From assembly GCA_026874595.1 (NCBI GenBank), contig CM049306.1, positions 17,842,019 to 17,906,018 on the forward strand: a stretch of DNA of 64,000 nucleotides, given 5' to 3'. Position 1 is the stretch's first letter. Every line of letters starts with the position of its first letter. Source of the stretch: Sipunculus nudus. Its lineage: Eukaryota > Annelida > Sipuncula > Golfingiida > Sipunculidae. Position numbers and translations under genes: made by a program. Below, piece after piece: positions 26,101 to 38,100 of this stretch. The notes beneath the pieces were generated by a model that was not told the origin of the DNA, ran no database searches, and worked only from the letters and a program-made list of their open reading frames with translations.

Positions 26101-29100
26101 CTGAGCGCCATGACCCATGGGTCCCTTGTTTTAATTTTGGTAAGGCACACAAGCCCAAAATGTTTTAAGTTAAAAGTGCAGTATAGGTGACCTGGCTTCT
26201 TTACTGATGGTCTGTCCTTTACTGATGGTCTGTCTACATGGTACTCTTTTTGATGATTTCTTCAAAATGCACAATTTTTTTAAATTCACTTAAAATCTAA
26301 AGAACAATCATCGTCAAAGCAAAAGTTAAGTAAGAGTAAAGCCCTGTTGAGGAGATGTATCCTGTACTGCACTTTTACTGTTTTTGGTACCAATGACAGG
26401 AAGAAGAAATATAAACATATTTTTAACAGTTTAGAAAATGATTTATTTTCATGTAAACACTTTTAAACAATTTAATGAGAGAAACAGTCCACGCTAAGTT
26501 AAATCTGTATGCAGGCCACTTGAAATGGACATGGCAGATAACAGTGATAATGTAATAATTAACATAACATACAAAGTAAGTACCTTAAATAGGAGACCAA
26601 TGTGCAAGAGCTGCCAATCCCTTTTTACAGTGATGCTTGCATTTGCCTCATGTTTACCCTTTCAATGTCACATCACACATCTAGGACTGACTGCTTATGT
26701 GAAAGAATAAACATTGTCACTTGCTAGGGAAGCCATGGATCAAAGCTGTGTACACAGATAAATCAAACAGGCCATTTAGTAATAAATGATTTTATACTCA
26801 AATATGGTGCTGAAAATAACACATTTTCCTCTTTAATTCCGGCTTAGGTGCAAGTTACGTTTGACCATTCTTCCTTATAAAAAATCAATGCCAATCACAC
26901 AGCTTTAAGTCTACCCTAAACTGAAATTTGCAGATTTTCATTACAGGATATCAGACAGACTGATCTTTTAGGCAAAATGTAGTTCTTTATTGGCTATTTA
27001 ATATTTCAGGATATCAGACAGCTAAGCTTTAAGGTGAACTGACAATTGTTATACATTTGCTTATTTTCATTTCAGGCTGCCAGATGGGCTGTCGTTCCTA
27101 CTGTTCTTACTCTACCTCCCCCTTGGTTTGATGCTGCTGATTTTGCGCTTCTTTATTGGTATTCACACATTCCTTGTTGCATGTCTTTTACCCAGGACCT
27201 CATGGTTACGAAAGTGAGTATTGTATTTGTTTATATAACATAAACACCACATGCATGTATACATACATGTGATTGCTGATAAGAATGTGATGTTTCAGTG
27301 ACTATAATAAGTTCTCACTTTTGTTTAATGATACTGTGGTTGCCTTTTTGTTCGCAAGGGTTTCAAATTCGCGATGTTCACGAAATATGAATCATCGCGA
27401 AAATGAAACCATCGTGAATACGATGTCGCCATCGTTGAACGCAAAGGTGAAAAGTAAAAGGCTGACATTATGAATAAAAAAAGATTGTGTATGTTCAAAT
27501 TTCCAAAATTTTTGTTAATAAGATTTTGTGTACATATTATATGATACAATTAACTAACATAAAAAGGGTTATACTCTGCGTATGTCTTTCGTAATGTGAG
27601 TTCGCGAAAATGAAACCCTCACGAAACGATGTTAACGTGAAAATCGCGAAATATTAACCCTGCGAATATGAAGCCAACCACAGTATTCTTGAATGTAAGT
27701 AACATGTCACATGAAAGAATGCTGTAGACATCTTGCCAGGACACAACCCCTGGGGTTAAAATATATTGTAAATCAAGCTTTACCCGGTATATATGTCCTT
27801 TTTTACACTGAAAGCTATGACAAATGTGACATCAGCATGACAACGTCAATTTTAGGCAGGCTTAAATGAAGTGATCTGTCAAGCATTACTTCAGCTATTT
27901 GATTATTATTTTCTTTGGATGTTTATTTCAGATTTGTGTTGAGAGTTATGTGTGGTGTGCTTGGTATACTGGTATCAGAAAAAGAAGGTAGTCAGAGAGA
28001 CAAAACAGCAAAGGTGCTAGTGGCCAACTACAGAACTTCTCTAGATCATCTGATTGTGGGGTTGGTCATACCATGCATGGTGGTAAGTTCATTGTATCAA
28101 CTGCCAGATAGGTAGATTTGCTTTCTGAAAAAAATTATATGCATGTTATTAGGCAGTGATGAAGTCAAGTCCACAACCTCCAAGTCCGAGTGCAAGTTTG
28201 AGTCCAGTCAACTCAAGTCTGAATCCTTACAGTTCAAGTCCATGTCCACCTCCTTTGAAACCAAGTCACATAAAAGCCAATACACATCTCTATTTTAAAA
28301 GGTATTTTAAATGGATATTTTAGATTATTATGTGTATTTTTAAGTTAGTTTATACATGCTCTTTACTTTAATGTTCAAGTACCTTTAGCTTACCATGCTG
28401 CACTTAAGTTTGGTAAATAAAGTCTAATTTTGTGTGCCTGATATTGATTGGTAGTTTGCACATGTATATAAATCTTTATAATATGTGACAGAGCATTTTT
28501 CTTGTAGAATTGAGATGGACTCTGAATCCTCCAGTCCTTACCTCTGAGTCTGAGTACAAGTCTGAGTCCATAACCTCCGAGTCTGGGTCCCTAAATAAGT
28601 GGACTCGAGTCCTAGTCTGGAAAACTTCTCATTGAATCTAAATTATAACATCATTTATGTAGCGTATCATGTATTGTATCAGAGAGAGATTCATATTGTA
28701 TCATAACATAATGTATCAGTACTGCTCTACATGTTATACAGTTAATCCAAACAGTTATGCAGATGGAGTAATTATTGAACTTTGACACATATTGAAGCCA
28801 TAGGTGCAGAGCTCTGAAGTTTGTACGCTCCTGAGGCAGCGGAAATCTTGCGCTTCTAAAGAAGCTACTGATTTTCCCGCTGACTGCTGTGACCGTGTAT
28901 GATGCACTTAAACACCAGGTGGTGCACATTGGCCTGGCTGCTTAAAAAAACTGCTGATGTGACTATCAGCCAAACAAATGCAAGTCAACAAACACTCGAC
29001 AGGCATCAAGCTCCGCCCAGAAACCAAGTGTGGGGTAATTTTTTGAGCCTGTGGCCTATTCAAACGGTCGCCGGGGCGATGAGCTGTCACTCAAAACGAA

Positions 29101-32100
29101 ATGAACAACATTGGCTCTGTGTACTCCTCGCTTGGCTGGTTAACCGTTTTGTCTTCCAGCACAGGGTCTCATCTGATTGGACCAAAATACAGTGCTCCCC
29201 TCTGGTGTACAAATTCAGGATACAAGGTCATAACAAACAGCGCTTACGATATAGGTATAGTGCCTATGGGTAAAGCGCTGTGTAAAGAGCGTATGAAGTT
29301 TGTGGGTAGTGTCTTTGCATTAATTAGCATTCAACATAATCACTTATATTTCCACCTCCCATGTATTTATGTGATCTAATAAGTATATATATATACAAAC
29401 AAAGATATATTGAGTAATTTTATTGCTTGTTTGCAACCTTTATAATAGCAAGTGGAAGTGAAAGTGGCTGTCCTTTATGAAATCTGGTGAGAATCTAGCA
29501 TTGAATAAATGTAGAAGGTGTAAGATGTCTAATCAGTTGGATTATGACTATGACTCATTTGTTACTTGAAATACTTTCAGCCATGTGTTTGGGATCTTCC
29601 AAAAAGACTCATCTGGTTGCTAGGTTACACAGACATGGGGGCCACCCAAGGAAGAGCAACTGTTGTACATAATGCTTCTAGATATTGTACAGGTTGGTCC
29701 AGTATTATTATTAAGTCTATTATTAAGTGTATTGGCTACATAAGCTTTCTCAGGTAACACTAATGAATTTAATTTCTCTTATCAGCTGTTTCTCATCTGT
29801 ATCTCAGGGATGTTTTCTGAATATTTTTCTTGATTTATATCTTACATGCTGTGTACAAGTAGGTAAATGTACTTCTGTGTGCTTTAACTCTATTTAAGTA
29901 TTGAATTCAGTGATTATGGTTAGAGTTATAGCCTCTCTGCTCTAGGATCAGATCCTTAGATTCTCCTTCTGGATTCTGATCCTTTAACTCTTCTTCTGGG
30001 ATCAGATCCTTTACTCCCCATCTTGGATCAGATCCTTTAACTCTTCTTCTGGGATCAGATCCTTCAACTCTCCATCTTGGATCAGATCCTTTAACTCTCT
30101 ATCTGGGATCAGATCCTTTAACTCTTCAACTAGATTCAGATCTTTTAACTCTCCAACTGGATTCAGATCCTTTTTAGCCCTCAGCCCTTAGGCTGATGGG
30201 CTATTGTCGTCACCCAAGCTGTCCGTCCGTCCGTCCGTCCGTCCGGCGTCCGTTAACTTTTACCTTGTGAGCGGGATATCTTGAAAAGGATTCACGGTCA
30301 GAATTTTATTTCCTCTGTAAAGATGTATATCGACAAAATCTCGGTCAAGTTCGAAGATGGGTGACCTTGACCTATTTTTCTACATTTTAGAGCTGATTAT
30401 AGAAAAACACTTAAATGCTTATTACTCAGGAACCATTTGGTGGATTTTCACAAAACTTACTATGATTATTGGGACTGATAATCTGTACCTGCTACACAAG
30501 TTTGGTGGCGCCACCTACAATTTCTGATTTTTAATGAATTTTTATCGGATTTTTCAACTTTTGGCTTGTGAGCGGGATATCTCTAAAGGGATTCACCATA
30601 GGAATTTTATTTTTTCGGTGAAGATGTATATTGACAAAATCTCGGTCAAGTTCAAAGATGGGTGACCTTGACCTATTTTTCTACGTTTTAGAGCTGATTA
30701 TAGAAAAAACATTTAGAAGCTTATTTCTCAGGAACCATTGGGTGGATTTTCACAATACTTACTATGATCATAGGGACTGATGGTCTGTAACTGTTGCACA
30801 AGTTTGGGGGCGCCACCTGCAATTTCTGATTTTTAATGAATTTTTCTTGGATTTTTCAATTTTGGCCTTGTGAGCAGGATATCTCTAAAAGGGTTCACAA
30901 TAGGAATTTTATTTCTTTGGTGAATATGCATATCAAAAAAATCTCAGTCAAGTTCAAAGATGGGTGACCTTGACCTGCTTTTCAAGGTCACAGAGCTTAT
31001 AATAGAATAAAACTTAGAAGCTTATTGTCAGGAAGCATTTGATGGATTGTTACGAGTCATGGTACATACCTCTCCATTTTAAATTTATAACTGAGACATG
31101 TACAGATATACATCCATGTGAGAACAGATATTTAGTACTTGTCACTGTTACCACCTCTAAACACTGTTCTTTTGGCTGAGGGCTTTTGTCAGCTTCTGCT
31201 GATATTCTAGTTACTCTTCATCTGGGATCAGATCCTTTAACTCTCCTGGGATCAGAGCCTTTAATTCTCCTTCTGGGATCAGATCCTTTAACTCTCTGTC
31301 TAGGATCAGATCCTTTTACTCTCCATCTGGGATCAGATCCTTTAACTCTCCTTCTGGGATCAGAGCCTTTAATTCTCCTTCTGGGATCATATCCTTTAAC
31401 TCTCTGTTTAGGATCAGATCCTTTTACTCTCCATCTGGGATCAGATCCTTTAACTCTCCTTCTGGGATCAGAGCCTTTAATTTTCCTTCTGTGATCAGAT
31501 CCTTTAACTCTCTGTCTAGGATCAGATCCTTTTACTCTCCATCTGGGATCAGATCCTTTAACTCTCCTTCTGGGATCAGAGCCTTTAATTTTCCTTCTGG
31601 GATCAGATCCTTTTACTCTCCATCTGAGATCAGATCCTTTAACTCTCCTTCTGGGATCAGAGCCTTTAATTCTCCTTCTGGGATCAGATCCTTTAACTCT
31701 CTGTCTAGGATCAGATCCTTTTACTCTCCATCTGGGATCAGATCCTTTAACTCTCCTTCTGGGATCAGAGCCTTTAATTCTCCTTCTGGGATCAGATCCT
31801 TTAACTCTCTGTCTAGGATCAGATCCTTTTACTCTCCATCTGAGATCAGATCCTTTAACTCACCTTCTGGGATCAGAGCCTTTAATTCTCCTTCTGGGAT
31901 CAGATCCTTTAACTCTCTGTCTAGGATCAGATCCTTTTACTCTCCATCTGGGATCAGATCCTTTAACTCTCCTTCTGGGATCAGAGCCTTTAACTCTCCT
32001 TCTGGGAGCAGAGCCTTTAACTTTCTGTCTAGGATCAGATCCTTTTACTCTCCATCTGAGATCAGATCCTTTAACTCTCCTTCTGGGATCAGAGCCTTTA

Positions 32101-35100
32101 ATTCTCCTTCTGGGATCAGATCCTTTAACTCTCTGTCTGGGATCAGATCCTTTAACTCTCCATCTGGGATCAGATAGCTTTTACTCTTTTGATACACAAG
32201 TTGTTTTAACATGTTCTTGGAGGTGTTTGAAAACTGATGACCTTTACTTTGGATCTTCAAGGTCGAATCAGCAGAACTATTGCTCATTGTTTTTGGTATT
32301 CTTGTGAATGAGACCTGCATCTTCTAGGTCAGATCAACTAAAATAGAATATTTTGTGAACACCAAAACTATTGAAGTAGTATGTATTTTTTTCTCAAATT
32401 CTAGGTAGGAGGCCCACAGGGAGGTTTTTTTTTGCAGTTGCATTCTTGTTTTAGCTGTTTTTGTCTCTGATTATCTATTCATTTTGTGATACCCCCTTTT
32501 TTCAATGATCACCTATTTTATGTATATAAATAATATATAATTAACCATCTGGTTTGTGATATCACCAACTGTTGTCTGTGACTAACCCATCTGTGCTTTT
32601 ATAATACTTACTTTGTGTATTCATTTTGTTGGATTGTTTAGGCAATATGAATATGTTGATTATTTATAACATTTTAATCCCACTGGCGACTGTTGTTTTA
32701 TGCATATACTGACTGCATGATTTATTGAAAACTTATTTACTTTCTTCTCACTGCCTCCACCCACAGAGGGACAGCTACCACTGTTGACCTTCCCAGAGGG
32801 GGCATTTACCAATGGCAAAATAGGAATGCTAAAATTTAGGTTTGTTATCATTTTTCCTACTCTGTTACATAAACTGTAGTTGCATGCATTTGAATTGTTT
32901 TCTTGAAAATATTTTCAAATAAAATTTATGTGTCAGTGTTCGACAGAACATTTGTTTTATTTTACAAAAGGTAATTTTATAGACTTTCTTAATATTGTCA
33001 TTTTTCATAATTATTTATTACCTCCGTCAAACAGCGGAGCTTACATTTTTGGCAGCGTTGGTTTGTCTGTTTGTTAGCAACATTACTCAGAAAGTTATTA
33101 ACACATTTCTGACAATGCCATATGGGGCAATGAGCTACCTGGTCGGAGGTCTGCAATCTCTGAGTGCAAATTTTTAGTTTCTAATATGTTATTCTGGCAC
33201 CTGATTCATTTCATATAGATTGATTTATATTTTTACTGTATAATGATGGAGCTGTATATGTGTTCAGCTTTTAGTATCTAATGGTTTAATTCCTTGAAAA
33301 CTTGATTCAAGCAGTACTTGATGTGTACCAACAAAAAATAATTGTTTTCCACAAATCAGAAAAAATAACATAATATTATTCTGATGTTATGTGCATTGAT
33401 ATTCCCTAATCACCAGTTTCTGTATCAGTCAATCTATATCTTTTGTTTTACAGTACTTGGCCTTTTTCATTGAATCAACCAGTTCAGCCAGTAAGTGCAG
33501 TATGCTTAACCTGTAAAGGTGAAAACACAAACTGAAACTTGGTAACGGGCACACTTTGTATCAGCAGAGTGACATCAATTTTGATTAAAAGTCAGTTCTT
33601 TCACCTCCAAGGGCTGGATTACCAAAGACTACTATCAATTGCATCACAGTAATAAGTGTGTTGTTTCCATAATGCTATTATGTAATAGGCCAAGCAGATA
33701 CTTCTATGCTTTTGTAACATTCTGTGCTGAACCAAGGGTCCAAGATACTTTCACAGTACCATAGTATACGATACAGTAATTGCTCATCAAACAATTTGCT
33801 CAAATGGATGATTGAATTTGATAAAAAGGAACCAACTGTCATCATTAGTTTGTAATCATTAAACCATAATGATAAGTTTTATATAGAGTAATTAATTTAT
33901 AATACAACAGTAGTTAACTTATAGACAATCACAGTATGAGAATGTTTTCATCTTAACATAATAAGTTTTATGAAGAGATTGCTTGCTACGTAATATAGCA
34001 ATACTTTTGTAGTTACAACAGATGTTGAAAATGTACAAACAGTTGATGGGCCAGTTTAACATTTATGAGTAGGTTTAAACATGTCATTTAATAATTAATT
34101 CAGCAATCTGAATACAGTGTGAAATTAATTTGAAAGTTTGCGTAAAATATGAAAAGGTGGAATTATGTTTAATTTGTAATATTTCTTTATTTTCAGGTGC
34201 TTATCACCATTAAAAGACCTCCAATTTCTTGTATTTCACCGGTAAGTATGAATAAAATCTTCCTATGAACTGTGTAGCATATCCCTTAATAGTTTATATC
34301 TGAATTTGTCCACTTGTTCTGTATCCATATATGAGAGAGCTGTTCTCTGTAATCTCTGAACTGACTGTTACATACTTATGTATTCCTTAATATATATTAA
34401 TATCAGTAGTATTAGAGTTTGTTCTCCAGATTTTTACAAGAAGCAAGACGTTTCTGCTTTCTTCACCAAGGCTTGATTAATAGTAATTATATCACAATTT
34501 ACCCATGTTCTTGTATCTTCCTTTTGAACATTTCAATTTTTATTTTGCTTAATAGGAAGTTGTTTCCCATATCTAAGTTTATAAAATATTAAAGAAATGG
34601 TAAGGTTTAAAATACAAGAAAAAAATACCTTTACTGTTAATGTTTGAAATACATGAGGGAGATAATTTATGTGCAAACTTATATATGTGATATATTTTAT
34701 TGGATTAACTGGATAATGTCAGCATTATTTGATCCTATGAGGGCCTTGCTTTATGTCTCATCATCTTTATAATTCAAGCTGGAGCACCCAGCTTTGTTTG
34801 TTTATGTTGTAGTCTGTACTCGGTGGTCGTTGGTGGAGTGACATCTTATGGACATTCCTCACTTTCTACACATGTTATCATATTAGGTAAGTGTAAAAAT
34901 TTCAGTGTTGTGGTTGAGTCCAATGTATCACATTTTGAGTGTAAGTCTTGAGTCTAAGCAAGTCATGGAGGCAAAGTCCATCCACTTTGAGTCTGAGTCT
35001 TTTAAAGCAGAGTCCTGTAAAAAATGTCAAAAAGCATATTAGTGTAGGTTTCAACTGTCCAGTAAATTTGCATGTGTTAGTGTCAGCAGTGTTTCAGTCT

Positions 35101-38100
35101 GAACATCAGAATATACCTAACTATCTACTTGACTAGAGCGCAACATAGTCTAGTTTCTTGAGTCCTGATCCCTGAGCCTAATTCCAAGTCTAGGACCTCT
35201 GAGTCCAAGTCCCTGAAATGATTATTATAACTCATATTTTCGTCTTTCTGAACTATTTTCTTTTGGCGCCGGTGTTCGTAGCTCATGATGTGTTAATGCG
35301 CTCGGTTTTCGTAAAAATCTATATTCATCTTTAAATAAACACTTAGAGTGGGTCTAAGTTTTATTACGTAAACATAATTGTGAGCTGTTTCTGTATTGAT
35401 GAGAATTTTTCTGTTAAAGCTCTGTTAAAGTTTATACGCCAGAGTAAGCCAACCGAAAATTTTCCCTTATTGGGCCTATTATCGCCCAAACCCCCCTCGT
35501 TCCCGTGTATCTAGGTCACACTTCTGTTTCCTGTAATCACTTTTTTCTTCTGGCGTCCGCCATGATGGACGTGTAATCAGGCTCTGCGCAATTCGTCCAA
35601 TGTTTTGGTTCGTACAGTCGGGTTTGCCAACTGAATTGTAAGTAGTGATTCTTTTTCCCTTCCCACCATGGAGACCCCTCTTCTAGTGCTACTTGTGGTT
35701 AATTAATCCCCACTTGGGATTCTCACCCCACTTGTTTCACCTGACGTTAACACAATGACATTTGCCGGGGCCCTGCAGATCCCTGCTACTTTTGTCAGAC
35801 ATGACCGTCTGACAAATGGGCCATGTTCCCTGCATGGTCCCATTCCCCGGTTGTGGGGGTTCCCTGTACAGGGGGTCTTTATCTGGTCCCGTTGTTCCCA
35901 CACGGAAGTCCTCCCCTGTTCACTCGGCTTCACATTTGGACCCCAGTTCGCTTATTCCAATTTGAGTAAACTCTCAAGTTTTTGCTCTTCACTGATGTCG
36001 GCTCTAGACAATTCGTCTAGACCCGTGTCTGGTTGCCTCACCACCCCGGTTCTCTCACCTAGACCGCTGCCCTTCCCGCCAGCTTTGCCAGCTTCCTTCC
36101 TTGTTTGCGGAGCCGGCTGTTGCTGTCACGTTGGATTCCTTGGGGCTTCATAGAGCTGAGGTAGGTACTTCCAGCCCTCCTGCTTCCACTTTATTTCAGC
36201 CGCCCTCGCTTCCTGTGATTCCAGCTGCTCCGTAGGGCTGTTCTACAATCCCTGGCCGGCCGTCCACATCTTTGTTTCAGACTCCGGCTGCTGTGCCGCC
36301 TGCGGGCCGGTTCCTGTGGCTTCTCGGCTCGATCCTGCTCCTGGCCGACCACAGCTTCTTTTTTTTCCAGCCTCCGGTCATTCTGGTGCCACGGGATTCA
36401 TAGGATCCCGCTTCAAGGGGTTCTCAGGCATTGCCTTCAGCTTCTGCTGCCGATCCCGCCCTGGCTACAGACCAGTGGTTGGTGATCACGCTCCAGCGCC
36501 AGGATGGGTGTGCGCGCAATCCTGCGCTGCTGGACCTCGTTGCTACCTCCACACAGGAGACGCAACTAGACGGTCCTAAGTTCTGTCGGCTCCTGCCTCG
36601 GACTTCCTCGGCGTCGACGTCCTGTTTCTTATTGATTCCGGCCGCCTTCAATCACCTTCCTCCACACCACCGATGTTTATGGAATTCACCGTTAATAGGG
36701 TTGAACTTTAAGGGTAACACCACGCCGCCGTCTCCAGGTCGATCTTGACCGCTACCTGGGCAAGGGTCTAATAAGGCGTGGTCCCCCGGCACCCTCTGGA
36801 CCTTCCGAGGGTACCGGGCGTCATGTTTTGATCATTTGATCCCTTTTCCGGATCATCCAGCCATTCCTAAGGCGCTCATGCATCTAGAGTCCGGGCTGCA
36901 ATAACCATTCGCGGATGAGAATACCTTCAGTTCTTCATCCCCCCCGATCACTGACCGTCCCCTGTCGGATTTAAAGGGGCTCGACCGTCCGGCCGCAGGG
37001 ATGGTGTATGATTACACTAGCCTCCTCCCCTTCTTAACGGATCCGACCACACTAAATGTTTTCTGGTAAGCGTCTGCTCTTTTCTTGCTTTACGTTACTC
37101 TCTTAAAGCTCCTCATTCTAAAGGGGGGGGGGGGGGGGGCGCAAGAAGTTGTTTATTTCAATGAATATCACCATTTCAAACAAAGAAATTAGCCCTATCA
37201 CCATTAGTGCATGGCTAAAAGCTACCATTATCTCAGCATATGAATCAGCTTCTCTATCAACCTTAGACCAGCTTCACGTCAAAGCTCATGACATCAGGGC
37301 CCTTTTTACATCATTGGGCCATTTATCGGGGATATCCCAAACCAACTGGTCAAGAAGGCTATTGGAAGTTGCCTTCTACATTCACCCGCTTTTATCTCAA
37401 GGATGTCAATTTACAAACTTGGGGCCTTTATTCCTTGGGCCCTGTGATTACGGGGGGTGAGGTCCTACAATTCTCCAGTCCATCCTCGCCTCCTGCATCT
37501 GTTCCAGCAACGACGTCTTCGGCTGCTCCATCACTGCTGTGATGTTCTCCTCATTCCGTAGTTCCAGGTAGGTATCCCCTTCCCAAGGTTTATCTGTTAT
37601 ATTCTCATTAATACAGAAACAGCTCACAATTATGTTTACGTAATAAAACCCCCCCATTCCCTCCCTGTGAATGGTGGTTTTGTTAGTAAACTGTTGTGAG
37701 CTTTTCTGTATTACAAACAACGCGCCCTCCCAGTCCACTTCATTCCGCCATCGAAAAAAGTGCTTACAGGAAACGGAAGTGTGACCTAGATACACAGGAA
37801 CGAGGTGGGTTTGGGCGATAATAGGCCCAATAAGGGAAAATTTTCGGTTGGCTTACTCTGGCGTATAAACTTTAACAGAGAAAATTCTCATTAATACAGA
37901 AAAGCTCACAACAGTTTACTAACAAAACCACCATTCACAGGGAGGGAATGGGGGGGATTTATGTGATAGCATTCAGATGTAAAATTTTGTCCCACAAAAA
38001 GAATATATTTGTGTGCTTTCACTATTTTCTTGCTTTGTGACCATTTGGTGAGAATAAACATGGCTGCCATCGACGCCCATCGCCAGAGATCGTGATTCTT

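Noticed and set aside
26525-26575. Candidate first exon of AUP1 (ATG to AAAGTAAGT)
   Set aside because: It ends in phase 0 and would put the second AUP1 exon out of its conserved frame; the exon at 20111-20151 fits both phase and the LFD-x-x-R family motif.
27046-27243. Open frame AARWAVVPTVLTL over AUP1 exon 2
   Set aside because: Shadow frame; the shifted frame LPDGLSFLLFLLYLPLG matches AUP1.
28899-29379. Overlapping open frames of 92-124 codons
   Set aside because: Several frames on both strands are open together in a GC-richer patch of an AUP1 intron; none shows motif or splice support.
31186-32177. Long plus-strand open frames (102 and 228 codons) with nonapeptide repeats
   Set aside because: They coincide exactly with the 27-bp minisatellite inside an AUP1 intron; a unit divisible by three gives such frames automatically, and there is no start, splice or domain context.
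37448-37795. 115-codon minus-strand frame
   Set aside because: Lies across the inverted terminal repeats of the DIRS-like element, opposite to the recombinase tail; no recognisable domain.
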